Source: Lacibacter cauensis (lineage in GTDB: Bacteria > Bacteroidota > Bacteroidia > Chitinophagales > Chitinophagaceae). From it: a DNA stretch of 64,000 bases. The stretch is taken from positions 434,001 through 498,000 of the forward strand of contig NZ_VLLE01000006.1 in NCBI RefSeq assembly GCF_007830055.1, written 5' to 3'. The position numbers and the translations under genes are program-made. Of this stretch, positions 7,613 to 17,296 are shown one piece after another. Under the pieces are notes generated by a model. It was not told where the DNA came from. It was given only the letters and a program-made list of their open reading frames with translations, and searched no databases. How positions within the stretch are numbered: position 1 is the stretch's first letter; the number at the start of each line of letters is the position of its first letter.

Positions 7613-7810
7613 AATGTTCGAAAAGCGGAAAAACTTGACATGTTGGGGATTGGGTGGGATGCCGGGGCGGCCTGAACCCTTGAGGAATTGGGGATTGGGA
7701 GTTGGGGCTCTGAGCTTTAGATCTTTTGGCAGCTGTGGTTCCGGCTTTTTGCTGTACCTCCGCTACGCTGCGGTGCCGCTGCAATCCGGCAGCCCGAGGG
7801 CAAAATGTTT
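7613..7810. other. G-rich intergenic region upstream of the suf promoter
   Basis: About 200 bp with no convincing gene; short ORFs exist on both strands but lack conserved features. The plus strand has a four-run G-quadruplex motif at 7645-7667 (runs of 4, 3, 3 and 4 G with loops of 3, 1 and 5). More G-runs follow around 7690-7715. The last part (about 7750-7800) is GC-rich and partly self-complementary. Composition differs from flanking coding DNA, suggesting intergenic repeat material. Confidence 0.5.
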
Positions 7811-7948
7811 CTAGCAGCAATTATTTTTTCTAAACCCAATCCGCCCCCGTTCATCCCACTTTAGTTCTCCTTCTTTTTCATCCAACAGATTTTCCATCGC
7901 ATCGTAAATCTGGCTGAGTTGTATATCATACTTTTCTATTACATAGTT
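7811..7948 (-). pseudogene. Fossil C-terminal tail of an ORF6N-domain-like protein
   Basis: On the minus strand an in-frame run of about 45 codons ends in TAG at 7811. It contains EKYDIQLSQIYDAMENLLDE followed by a charged stretch and RIGFRKN. This resembles the conserved tail of ORF6N (KilA-like, phage/anti-repressor associated) proteins, where a KYD-x-Q-x(3)-I/F-DA helix is followed by a KIGF/RIGF end. No N-terminal ORF6N domain and no start codon precede it; a stop lies at 7949-7951, in the tolC 3' end. Recognition is from memory of the family. Confidence 0.5.
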
Positions 7949-9345
7949 TTACCCTGGTAAAAATCGAGCAGCCTTGTTCGGAAACTGTATTCGTACTTCG
8001 CCTGCACGAGGCTAATCTTTGTGCGATCAAGATTATTCTTGGCAATTAAAAATTCAGCGGCATTGATCACGCCGTTTTCAAACCGTACTTCAGCAGCACG
8101 AAACGATTCTTCGTAATTCAGCTGCTGCTCATTTAATGCTGTTAACCGTTTATAGGCTGCTTCCATATTTACCCATGCCTGCTCAATATTCTGCTTTAAC
8201 TGGTATACAGTGTTATCGGCTTCCAGTTCTGTATTTTTCAAGGTCAGTTTTGCAAGCCGTACCCTGTTCTTTGTTTGCAGATTATTAAACAGCGGAATCT
8301 GCATACTAATGCCGGTGAAGAAACCGATGTTGTTTTCCATTTGTTTAAAATACCGTACCGAAGACGAAGAGAAATTCTGCATCTCCCGATACACCGGTGT
8401 GCGTGCAGCTCCATTTTTGATGTAGGTTCCGGTTTCTATTTCCGAAACAGTGGTAGGTGTAAGCCTTGTAAACAAACTCGAATAACTGCTGCCCGCACTT
8501 GCACCTAAGCTGATGGTTGGGTAATAACCGCTCTTCGCCACCTGTATATTTTTCTCTGCACTTTTAATCCGGTACTGATTGGCCTTGACCAACGCCATAT
8601 ATTCCATTGCAGCTGCAATTACATCAGCAGCTGTTTGCGTATAGAGCGTATTGTTTAACTGAATACCTCGTTGTAGTTGTAAGCCTGCTGCATACGGCAC
8701 ATTCATCAACTGGCACAGTGTAAGCTTGGCCTGTTGCAAACTGTTTTCAAGATTTACAATTGCGATCAACTCATTTGCCTGCTGTCCTTTGATATCGGTT
8801 AACTGGTAACTGCCTGCAGATCCTTCTTTCACCAGCACCTCCATCCTCTCGATTTGCTTTTTGGTAACCTGCAACTGTGTTCTTGATACTGTCAGTATAT
8901 CTTCGCTCAGCAACACCTGCATATACGCCAATGTAACATTCAGCAACAAATTATCCTGCGCCTGTTTGTAATCAAGCTCAGCAGCTTTGTACGAAAAGTT
9001 GGTTTGCTGAATTAAGTTTTGCAAACGCATTCCATTGAATAAAATTACACCTGCATCTAACCCGGCATTGGAAGATGATAATTGGTTATTGGTGTAGGTA
9101 TTGGTAATAGGATCAACATTACGCCCAAAATTGTTGCCGTAATTCCAGTTACCATTTACGTTGGGCAATAAATTCATTTTCGCCTGGTTTTTATTTACCT
9201 CTGCTGCATGCATCTGCAACCCTGTTTGCTGTACAAGAATATTCCGCTTCAAAGCCGTATCAATACATTGCTGCAAACTCATTTCCTGTGCACGTGTAAC
9301 AAACATGCACAATAATAAAAACACACTTAAGCTGATGATCCGCAT
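7939..9345 (-). CDS. TolC-like outer membrane efflux protein
   Basis: 468-residue outer-membrane factor with a Sec signal (hydrophobic 4-18, cleavage probably after TRAQ) and two alpha-helical TolC repeats with NNLQTKNRVRLAK and RAAEVRFENGVINAAEFLIA blocks. It would form the outer-membrane exit duct of the transporter encoded by the same operon. It is the last of ten minus-strand genes (24337 down to 7939), 10 bp after an ATPase gene. The substrate is unknown. Length is in the normal TolC range. Confidence 0.9.
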   Translation of the reverse strand: MRIISLSVFLLLCMFVTRAQEMSLQQCIDTALKRNILVQQTGLQMHAAEVNKNQAKMNLLPNVNGNWNYGNNFGRNVDPITNTYTNNQLSSSNAGLDAGVILFNGMRLQNLIQQTNFSYKAAELDYKQAQDNLLLNVTLAYMQVLLSEDILTVSRTQLQVTKKQIERMEVLVKEGSAGSYQLTDIKGQQANELIAIVNLENSLQQAKLTLCQLMNVPYAAGLQLQRGIQLNNTLYTQTAADVIAAAMEYMALVKANQYRIKSAEKNIQVAKSGYYPTISLGASAGSSYSSLFTRLTPTTVSEIETGTYIKNGAARTPVYREMQNFSSSSVRYFKQMENNIGFFTGISMQIPLFNNLQTKNRVRLAKLTLKNTELEADNTVYQLKQNIEQAWVNMEAAYKRLTALNEQQLNYEESFRAAEVRFENGVINAAEFLIAKNNLDRTKISLVQAKYEYSFRTRLLDFYQGKTM

Positions 9346-9355
9346 AATTCGTTTA

Positions 9356-10042
9356 TTAATTAGTTACCTGTTGTTCAATTCTTCCGTCGAGCAGATGAAT
9401 GGTTCTGCCTGCATAAGCTGCATTTTTTTCGCTGTGCGTAACCTGTATAATGGTTACACCTTCTTTGTTGAGTTGTGTAAACAAATCCATAATCTCTTCG
9501 CCTTGTTTGGAATTAAGATTACCCGTTGGTTCATCTGCAAGAATAAGTTTGGGTTTTGCAATCAACGCACGGGCAATGCCTACGAGCTGCTGTTGTCCAC
9601 CGGAAAGCTGCGCAGGAAACAGATCTTTCTTACCAACAATATTGAAACGATCGAGCATATCGGCCACCATCGCTTTCCGTTCGCTGCTTTTTACATCCTG
9701 GTACAGCAACGGCGTTTCAATATTTTCATACACCGTTAACTCATCTATTAAATGATACTGCTGAAATACAAAACCGATGTATTGTTTGTACAGTTGGGCT
9801 CGTTGCTTTTCTTTCAGCTTGTGTACACTTTCGTGCAGAAAGTTATATTCGCCTTCATCAAACCCATCGAGCATACCAATTACATTGAGCATGGTTGATT
9901 TACCCGAACCCGACGGCCCCATAATGGATATGAATTCACCTTCCTGCACCTGAAGGTTTACATCTTTTAATAAAAAGACCCGGTTACCACCAACAGTAAC
10001 CCATTTGAAAATATTTTTTAACTCTAATAACATTTGCTTCAA
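9356..10042 (-). CDS. ABC transporter ATP-binding protein, LolD/MacB type (array ATPase 1)
   Basis: 228-residue ATPase. Seen: Walker [11 protein letters not shown]-loop [13 protein letters not shown], signature [15 protein letters not shown], Walker [10 protein letters not shown], and H-loop VTHSE. The D-loop reads GNLNS instead of the usual GNLDS, an Asp to Asn change; the signature follow-up LVG replaces the common RVA. These oddities may alter ATPase coupling but do not remove catalytic residues. It lies 2 bp after permease 1 and 10 bp before tolC. It probably energises one or more of the five FtsX-like permeases in the inner membrane. Confidence 0.92.
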   Translation of the reverse strand: MKQMLLELKNIFKWVTVGGNRVFLLKDVNLQVQEGEFISIMGPSGSGKSTMLNVIGMLDGFDEGEYNFLHESVHKLKEKQRAQLYKQYIGFVFQQYHLIDELTVYENIETPLLYQDVKSSERKAMVADMLDRFNIVGKKDLFPAQLSGGQQQLVGIARALIAKPKLILADEPTGNLNSKQGEEIMDLFTQLNKEGVTIIQVTHSEKNAAYAGRTIHLLDGRIEQQVTN

Positions 10043-10044
10043 AA

Positions 10045-12399
10045 TTATTCTGTTCGTAACCTTTTTACCGGATTTGCAATTGCTGCGTAAATTGATTTAT
10101 AGGCAATGGTGATCAAGGCTATTGAAAAAATACAGCAGAACAGGGTGCACAACAGCAACAGGTTTACACCCGGGCTGTATGCAAACAGGCTGATGAAAAA
10201 ATAACAGATTGCATAACCAACCGGCAACCCGATTCCTGCTGCTATGATGATCAGTTTTACAAAACTCTTCGACAGTTCTTTTACAATAACAGGTACCGAT
10301 GCACCCATTACTTTCCGTATACCGATTTCCTTTACCCTTTTTTCGGTATGATAGGTTACAATACCCAACAGTCCCATCAATGCAATGATGAGTACAACCA
10401 GGCAAAACATACCCATGAACTTCATATCTCTGCCAGGGAAATAGCGGTCGTACATTTCTTTTTGATAGTTAGAGAAAGCCAGTTCTTCGTGCGGATGATA
10501 TTTTTTCCAAACTGCTGCTATCTCCGATTTAAACACTGCATCATCTACTTCAGTTTTTGTTTGAATACTTAACACATGAAATTGCTCAGGATTGTACTGT
10601 AACACCAATGGGTTTGATGCAAACTGGTAAATATAATAGCAGAAGTTTTTCACTACACCATTGATCATCACTTCCCGGTCATTGTTCAGCAGAATTGTTT
10701 TGCCAACAGCTTCCTGGGCAGTGCCGAGTCCGAGTGTGGCAAGCAACTGTTCATTCACCACTACAAAGTTTGAGACAGAATCACCGGTTGATGCAGGCAG
10801 ATTGTTACCTGCAACAAACTGCAGTTTCATATTGTTGATAAAGCCAGCATCGGCTGCATAGTAACTTGCCTCTGCATACTGCTCCTGTTTATTTTTTTTG
10901 ACAGTAGCCTGCGCAGTAGTTCCGCCAAACGGCGTAGATACCAACCCGATCTGTTCAATATTTTTATTTGCTGTCAGTTCCTGTTGCAGCAAACGGTAAT
11001 CGCCTTTTACCGAAACATTATAAATATGTTTGCGGTTAAAATTATCGTTATCGGTTGCCATGTAGCGAAACTGGTTATAGAATGTTGCCATTACAAAAAT
11101 GAAACAGGAGCTTGCAACAAATTGGATCACAACAAGGCTGTTACGTAAACCCATTCTTCCAAATGTAGAGGGAGCGATTGTACCCTTTAAAACTTTCGCC
11201 GGCTGAAAACGGGAAAGTATACGGGCTGGGATAAAACCAGCTAACACACCAATGAAAATGCTGAAAATGATAAATGTTCCCCACAACACATAATGGTTAT
11301 CTACATCCCATGTAAACCAGTTTACATAACTGAACTGCTCCATCAGTTTCAACACAATATACCCGAGCACCAACGACAGCATTGCAACCAATACTGCTTC
11401 GCAAATAAATTGCCCCACCAACTGATAACGCAATGCACCGGCTACTTTTCTTACACCTACTTCTTTTGCACGGCTGAGCGAACGAGCCAATGTAAGATTA
11501 ACATAGTTAAACCCCGCAAGTAACAACAAGGCTAATGCAAAACCAAAGTTCACTGAAAGATCAAGCATTGAATCAACATAAGAGTTACCACGCAAATCTT
11601 CAAAATCGGGAGCAATAGAAGTAATTGCCTGTTTGCGAAAAGCCAGTTGCTCCTTTGCAGCACCTGCAACTGCATGCATGTTGAGCTTTGCAGCAACTGT
11701 TGTTAATGCCACATCAAGATTGGCTTTGTTTGCATTTGGTTTCAGCAGTACATACGTAAATCCTTTGAGCGATGTGAGCACTGTGTCTTTAGAAAACTTT
11801 TTATACGTAGCCATCGACACCATCACATCGCTACGCAAATGCGTATTCCGTTTGTAAGGCTTCAGTACACCTGTTACTGTAAGATCGCCATAATCGGAAT
11901 GAGTAAGCACTTGCCCCACAGCTTCTGTTGTACCAAAAAAAGCAAGAGCTTTTTCTTCTGTTAATACCAAACTGTTGGGTTCAACCGGTGATGTACCCGA
12001 TGCAAGTTTAAAACCAAACACATCAAAAAAAGCAGGTTCAATATAAATCGTATTTACGTTGAGCGTTTTAATACGATTGTTTAATTCCCAACCAAAATCA
12101 CGCACCACATAAGTTGCTTTTTCTACAGCAGGATAATCCTGCTGCAGTTGTTCTGCTACTGTTTGTGGCGATAAAGCATATTTAATTTTTCCGCCAACAT
12201 TATCCTTAACATCGCTAATGATACGATATGTGCGATCGGGGTACGGATGAAAATTATCATATTCGTAAGCACTCTGCACCTGCATTAGACTGAGCAGTGC
12301 AAAAGGAATGGAAAGCCCTAGCCCCAAAATATTTATGATGGAAAACAATTCATTCTTCCACAAATTGCGCCACGCTACTTTAAAATAATTGCGGATCAT
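10045..12399 (-). CDS. MacB/FtsX-type ABC permease (array member 1)
   Basis: 784-residue permease with duplicated architecture: N-terminal membrane segment (about 20-42), a periplasmic MacB-type domain, an FtsX domain with three membrane helices (about 285-400), a further membrane helix near 425-445, a second periplasmic domain, and a C-terminal FtsX domain (about 675-775). Both FtsX copies start with the E(V/I)G(V/I)RKV-GA motif (EVGVRKVAGA, EIGIRKVMGA). The tail is NPVKRLRTE. It is the shortest of five paralogs and the only one followed directly by an ATPase gene (2 bp). Likely extrudes lipids, peptides or drugs, or acts mechanically; substrate unknown. Confidence 0.9.
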   Translation of the reverse strand: MIRNYFKVAWRNLWKNELFSIINILGLGLSIPFALLSLMQVQSAYEYDNFHPYPDRTYRIISDVKDNVGGKIKYALSPQTVAEQLQQDYPAVEKATYVVRDFGWELNNRIKTLNVNTIYIEPAFFDVFGFKLASGTSPVEPNSLVLTEEKALAFFGTTEAVGQVLTHSDYGDLTVTGVLKPYKRNTHLRSDVMVSMATYKKFSKDTVLTSLKGFTYVLLKPNANKANLDVALTTVAAKLNMHAVAGAAKEQLAFRKQAITSIAPDFEDLRGNSYVDSMLDLSVNFGFALALLLLAGFNYVNLTLARSLSRAKEVGVRKVAGALRYQLVGQFICEAVLVAMLSLVLGYIVLKLMEQFSYVNWFTWDVDNHYVLWGTFIIFSIFIGVLAGFIPARILSRFQPAKVLKGTIAPSTFGRMGLRNSLVVIQFVASSCFIFVMATFYNQFRYMATDNDNFNRKHIYNVSVKGDYRLLQQELTANKNIEQIGLVSTPFGGTTAQATVKKNKQEQYAEASYYAADAGFINNMKLQFVAGNNLPASTGDSVSNFVVVNEQLLATLGLGTAQEAVGKTILLNNDREVMINGVVKNFCYYIYQFASNPLVLQYNPEQFHVLSIQTKTEVDDAVFKSEIAAVWKKYHPHEELAFSNYQKEMYDRYFPGRDMKFMGMFCLVVLIIALMGLLGIVTYHTEKRVKEIGIRKVMGASVPVIVKELSKSFVKLIIIAAGIGLPVGYAICYFFISLFAYSPGVNLLLLCTLFCCIFSIALITIAYKSIYAAIANPVKRLRTE

Positions 12400-12427
12400 G
12401 CGATAAGGTTCTTGTTTTTCTGTTGAG

Positions 12428-14812
12428 TTATTCGGTGCGTAAACTTTTTACCGGCTTTGCCATTGCTGCCCTGATGGCCTGGAACGAAACAGTAAGTAAT
12501 GCCAGCAGTACAACGCCTGCGCCTGCAGCTGCAAACAACCACCAGCTTAATGCTGCCCTGTACGGATAATTCTGCAGCCATTTATTTGCAAGTAACCATG
12601 CAATTGGCATAGCAATAAAAAGAGAGATTACCACGAGCAATAAAAAATCTTTCGACAAAGCTGTTGCAATTGTTGTTACAGATGCACCCAACACTTTACG
12701 TACCCCGACTTCTTTTAACCGCTTTTCTGCTGCTAATACAGATAATCCAAATAAACCTATGCAGGAAATAAAAATGGTAAGAACCGCTCCAAACAACAGC
12801 ATTTTTTTCCACTTGGCTTCAGCCTCATATTGTCGTTGATTGCTGATGTCTTTAAACTCGTAACTATACGGTTGCAAAGGCACAATGCTTTTATATTGTT
12901 GCTCAATAAACGGCAACACAGCTGCTGCTGAACCTTCTTTAATACGGATGACAGCAAGGCCGAAATTGTCTTCGTTATTACACAGCAACTGCGGCTTGAT
13001 AACTTCGTTTAAGGCTGCGTAGTGATAATCTTTAACCACACCTACTACTGTATACTTTTTGTTATTGTACCAAAAATCAACTACCTGTCCAACAGCATCT
13101 TTCCAGCCTGCAGCTTTTACAAAAGCCTCATTTACTATCACTGCAGAAGCAGTATCAGACGAAAACGAACGGGAAAAGTTACGACCTTGTATAACAGGTA
13201 TTTTATACAGCGGCAAATAATCAGCATCAACCCAATCCATTGTAAACTCCAGTTCCTTGTTACCATTTATCCTTGCTAATGTTACATTGAATCCATTATT
13301 ACGAATAGCAACCTGTTCAATATTAGGGTTCTTTAATAACTCCTGCCGAAAAACAGCAATTTTATTACCTGTAACATTCGGAACAGTAAGTACATGTTTA
13401 TCGTTATACCCAAGATCTTTCGAAACCAGGAACTGAAACTGCCTGTACATAACAACGGTTGCAATAATGAGCAGCGTAGCTAACGAAAACTGTAATACAA
13501 CCAACGATCGTTGTAAATAATTCTTTCCTGTTAACCTGAAACGATTGTACAGCGTTTCCACAGGGTTAAAACCGGAAAGTACCAGCGCCGGGTAAAATCC
13601 TGCTAAAAATCCGGTAACTAAAAACAACGCTGCGTAACTGCTTACCAGTTTTACATCGAAAAGATAAGTAAGCGACAACGCTTTATTTGAAAGATCGTTG
13701 AAGAAAGGCAACAATAGCTGTGCAATGCCCAATGCGAGTACAAATGCAATAAAACAAAGAATATACGATTCACCTAAAAACTGTCCGATAAGTTGACGAC
13801 GATCGCTGCCAATAACTTTGCGTACACCAATTTCTCTTGCACGTTTTAACGAACGGGCTACTGTAAGGTTTACAAAGTTGATACAGGCGATCAGCAAAAT
13901 AAACAAGGCGATACCCGACAGAATATAAGAATACATCGGGTTGCTGGCGCCAACCATTCCGTTATCGGCACGATACTCTTTACTCAGATGAATATCGGTA
14001 TAAGGCTGCAGCGTGTATTGTGCTTTGGCTTTGTAATTGTATTTCTCCGCTACAATTTTAATCGTTTCCCTGGCATCCATTTCATAAAACCGCATCATCT
14101 TTTTCTCTACCTGTTTTGCATCGGCACCCGGCGCCAGTACTACAAACGTATTGAGAAAGAAATTGAACCAGTTCATACGATCCGAAATTTCTTCGGCACT
14201 CAATTCCATTTTTGTTAGCATCTGGAATTTAATCGACGAGTTCTGCGGACAATCCTTCGCTACAGCTGTTACAGTATATGGTTTAAACGTGCCGTTACGT
14301 TGCAACTGTAAGGTTTTACCAACAACATCTGCAGAACCGAAAAATTTACGGGCAACTGTTTCACTCAGCACGATTGCATCGGGTTGTTGCAGAGCTGTTT
14401 TACCATTGCCATACACTAATGGAAACTGCATAATGGAAAAGAAATTACTGTCTACACGATGTGCATCCTGACCAAGTACTTCTGTTCCCTTCTTGATATT
14501 TACATAATCGCCCTGGAAACGTACAAAGGAAACAATTTCCGGCACCCCCGATGCAAAGGCCGGACCATGAAAGCTACCGGTGTTGCCGCTCTGCATCAGA
14601 ATACTTCCATCGGGATTGACCTCTTTAGATACAATACGGTAAATATTGTTTACACCAGGAAGAAACCGATCGTAACTGGCTTCGTCTTTGGTGTACAAAA
14701 GAATCAGCATTGCACATGCAAGCCCAATACTTAATCCGGCAATATTTATGAACGAATACACTTTGTTCTTCGCAAGATTCCGGAAGGCTGTTTTTAAATA
14801 ATTCCTGAACAT
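12428..14812 (-). CDS. MacB/FtsX-type ABC permease (array member 2)
   Basis: 794-residue paralog with the same order: membrane segment, periplasmic domain, FtsX (REIGVRKVIGSDR), linker helix, second periplasmic domain, FtsX (KEVGVRKVLGASV), tail KPVKSLRTE. The linker between the halves reads SGFNPVETLYN, as in array members 3 and related loops of the others. It starts MFRNYLKTAFRNLAKNK, the amphipathic N-terminus shared by the array. Gaps to its neighbours are 46 bp (upstream) and 28 bp (downstream), so it is cotranscribed. No ATPase domain is present. Confidence 0.9.
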   Translation of the reverse strand: MFRNYLKTAFRNLAKNKVYSFINIAGLSIGLACAMLILLYTKDEASYDRFLPGVNNIYRIVSKEVNPDGSILMQSGNTGSFHGPAFASGVPEIVSFVRFQGDYVNIKKGTEVLGQDAHRVDSNFFSIMQFPLVYGNGKTALQQPDAIVLSETVARKFFGSADVVGKTLQLQRNGTFKPYTVTAVAKDCPQNSSIKFQMLTKMELSAEEISDRMNWFNFFLNTFVVLAPGADAKQVEKKMMRFYEMDARETIKIVAEKYNYKAKAQYTLQPYTDIHLSKEYRADNGMVGASNPMYSYILSGIALFILLIACINFVNLTVARSLKRAREIGVRKVIGSDRRQLIGQFLGESYILCFIAFVLALGIAQLLLPFFNDLSNKALSLTYLFDVKLVSSYAALFLVTGFLAGFYPALVLSGFNPVETLYNRFRLTGKNYLQRSLVVLQFSLATLLIIATVVMYRQFQFLVSKDLGYNDKHVLTVPNVTGNKIAVFRQELLKNPNIEQVAIRNNGFNVTLARINGNKELEFTMDWVDADYLPLYKIPVIQGRNFSRSFSSDTASAVIVNEAFVKAAGWKDAVGQVVDFWYNNKKYTVVGVVKDYHYAALNEVIKPQLLCNNEDNFGLAVIRIKEGSAAAVLPFIEQQYKSIVPLQPYSYEFKDISNQRQYEAEAKWKKMLLFGAVLTIFISCIGLFGLSVLAAEKRLKEVGVRKVLGASVTTIATALSKDFLLLVVISLFIAMPIAWLLANKWLQNYPYRAALSWWLFAAAGAGVVLLALLTVSFQAIRAAMAKPVKSLRTE

Positions 14813-14858
14813 AGTATATACAGTTTTACAGTTGCAAATGCACTGCAGATGATAAGGC

Positions 14859-17285
14859 TTATTCTGTTCGTAAACTTTTTACCGGATTTGCAAAAGCAGC
14901 TTTCATTGCCTGAAAACTGATCGTTAACAGGGCAATCCCAATCGCCACAATGCCTGCCGCTGCAAATACCCACCACGATAGCTGAACCTTGTACGCAAAA
15001 TTTTCGAGCCAGCGATACATGGTATACCACACAACCGGCACTGCAATTACAAACGCAATAAATACCAGCTGTAAAAAATCTTTCGATAATAAACGGGCAA
15101 TCGTAAACACATTTGCACCCAGCACTTTGCGTACACCAATTTCTTTGGTGCGTGCTTCTACTGTATAAGTTGCGAGGGCAAATAAACCGAGGCAGGCAAT
15201 AACAATAGCCCATACCGAAGCAGTTGTAAATAACTTACTGTACTGTTGCTCGGAAATGTATTGCTTGTTGAAATTCTCATCAGCAAAAAAATACTCAAAG
15301 GGATTGTTGCGGAAATACGATTTGAATAATGTTTCCATCTGTGCAACATTATCTTTTATCCTGTCTGTTTGCAGACGTACTGTAAAATAGGCGCTGTTAC
15401 TCTGCGGATAAAAGATAATCGGATCGATTGCTTTTTGCAATCCCACGTGATGATAATTTTTTACAACACCAATTACCTGCAGCTTGCGTTCATCCCACTG
15501 CACTTTTGTGTTTAACGCTTCTTCTGCCGATTTAAAGCCGAGTTCTTCAATTGCTTTTTCATTCATCAGCACTTTGTCATTGTCATTCCACTCAACCATG
15601 GTTTCCGGCTGCGTAAATGTGCGACCTGCCTTCAAACCTATTTCATAAGTATTGAGATAGCGGTCGTCGATCAAGGCAAAAGAAAATGATTTTAGCTCAT
15701 CGCCTTTTCTCGAGCCCGGCTGCGAAAATCCTGATGTTGCGAAATTGTATCCATTACCCGGTACACTGCCACTCAACGAATAATCTTTTACAAAACTTTG
15801 CTGTGCAAGAGCATTGATAAAAGCTGTGCGGCGTTGCTTGTAGGTGCTGTCTTTATCTACCTGCGGACCACGAATGACCAACAGCTGATCGGTATTTACA
15901 CCAAGACTTTTATGCTGCATGTAATTCAGCTGCCGGTAAATAAATGCTGTAACAAGCAACAAACCAATAGAAATAGAAAACTGGAACACCACAAGCGATT
16001 TACGCAGTACTACTGCTTTATTTGTTTTTACCAGTTTACCTTTTAATGTTTCAACCGGATTAAAACCCGAAAGACTGTACGCTGTATATGCACCCGACAA
16101 CAATGAACCAACAATAAGCAAACCTAATCCTGCAACCCATGCCGGCGTAGACAGTAACGATGTAAAAGCAAGTTCTTTTTCAATAATGGTATTGAATAAT
16201 GGCTGCAGCAGTTGTACAATCAAAAGTGCTAACCCGAAGCTGATCATGTTTACCAATACCGATTCGCCAAGAAACTGTAAAACAAGTGAACCTCTTGATG
16301 CACCAACCACTTTGCGTACACCTACTTCGTTTGCACGCTTTAATGCATTAGCGGTTGAAAGATTAATATAGTTGAACCATGCAATTACCAGAATAAGGAT
16401 TGCGATGATGCTGAGAATATAAACATATTTTAAGTTACCGGTGGTTTGATAGTTATCGCTGAAGGATGCAGGCAAATGCACATTGGCAAATGGTTGCAAA
16501 CGAAACACAAGACCATCTTTGTCTTTTTTCAGTTCGTTGCGAAGTGTGTTTAGCTTTTGTTCCAGCTTTTTATAGTCGGCTGTTTCGTTTATCTGAAAAT
16601 AAGTGTTGATGTACTGGGAGCTGAGGTTATCTAATTGTGCCCAATCATTATCGTTCAGATTGGCTGGATTACTTAAGGTTTCAAGAGAGAAAACCATGTC
16701 GTAACGGATATCTGAATTAACCGGAATCTCGTACACACCATTAACAGTATATGTTGCTTTTCCAAACTGGTTATAAAGTATAAGCGACTGACCGATCGGT
16801 TCATCCTTTCCAAAATACTTTTTAACAGCAGCCTTAGACAGGAAAACAACATTTGGCTTTTTAAATGCAGCCGCATTACCTTCCAGTAAATTGAAACTAA
16901 AAAACTCAAAGAAATTCCCTTCTGCATATCCAACATTTGTTTCCCTGAACGGCTCAGCATTTTCAGTCGTACGCCGAACAATACCCTGTCCTACTCCTTC
17001 TTCAAACCTGCAATATGCTTTTATTTCAGGAAAACGTTCTTTTGCTTTTTGTGCCCAACCCGGTTCAACCTGCGGCCATGTTTCGCCTTTGGGGTTTTCG
17101 TTTAATAAGCGATAGGTTGTTGCAATGTTTCGGTGAAATCCGTTAACACTTTTTTCGAAACTTACATACTGCAGTATAAGTATGAATGCTGCTATGCCCA
17201 TAGCCAAGCCAGCTATATTTATGAAACTGTACAGCTTATTACGCCATAAGTTGCGGAAAGCAATTTTAAAATAGTTTCGGAGCAT
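14859..17285 (-). CDS. MacB/FtsX-type ABC permease (array member 3)
   Basis: 808-residue paralog. First FtsX domain begins with NEVGVRKVVGASR, the second with KEIGVRKVLGANV; the linker is SGFNPVETLKGK; the tail is NPVKSLRTE. Periplasmic domains cover about 45-280 and 465-690. Start MLRNYFKIAFRNLWRNK matches the family. It lies 11 bp after array member 4, suggesting coupled translation. A 46 bp gap to member 2 is the longest inside the array but holds no evident terminator. Confidence 0.9.
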   Translation of the reverse strand: MLRNYFKIAFRNLWRNKLYSFINIAGLAMGIAAFILILQYVSFEKSVNGFHRNIATTYRLLNENPKGETWPQVEPGWAQKAKERFPEIKAYCRFEEGVGQGIVRRTTENAEPFRETNVGYAEGNFFEFFSFNLLEGNAAAFKKPNVVFLSKAAVKKYFGKDEPIGQSLILYNQFGKATYTVNGVYEIPVNSDIRYDMVFSLETLSNPANLNDNDWAQLDNLSSQYINTYFQINETADYKKLEQKLNTLRNELKKDKDGLVFRLQPFANVHLPASFSDNYQTTGNLKYVYILSIIAILILVIAWFNYINLSTANALKRANEVGVRKVVGASRGSLVLQFLGESVLVNMISFGLALLIVQLLQPLFNTIIEKELAFTSLLSTPAWVAGLGLLIVGSLLSGAYTAYSLSGFNPVETLKGKLVKTNKAVVLRKSLVVFQFSISIGLLLVTAFIYRQLNYMQHKSLGVNTDQLLVIRGPQVDKDSTYKQRRTAFINALAQQSFVKDYSLSGSVPGNGYNFATSGFSQPGSRKGDELKSFSFALIDDRYLNTYEIGLKAGRTFTQPETMVEWNDNDKVLMNEKAIEELGFKSAEEALNTKVQWDERKLQVIGVVKNYHHVGLQKAIDPIIFYPQSNSAYFTVRLQTDRIKDNVAQMETLFKSYFRNNPFEYFFADENFNKQYISEQQYSKLFTTASVWAIVIACLGLFALATYTVEARTKEIGVRKVLGANVFTIARLLSKDFLQLVFIAFVIAVPVVWYTMYRWLENFAYKVQLSWWVFAAAGIVAIGIALLTISFQAMKAAFANPVKSLRTE

Positions 17286-17296
17286 ACCGTTTTGTT

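Noticed and set aside
7593-7820. Short overlapping ORFs (66 and 75 codons) in the G-rich tract upstream of sufB
   Set aside because: No conserved motif, biased low-complexity composition, and one overlaps the suf operators; treated as intergenic.
9161-9739. 192-codon plus-strand ORF across the tolC/ATPase junction
   Set aside because: Antisense to two conserved genes; Cys/Phe/Ile-rich shadow.
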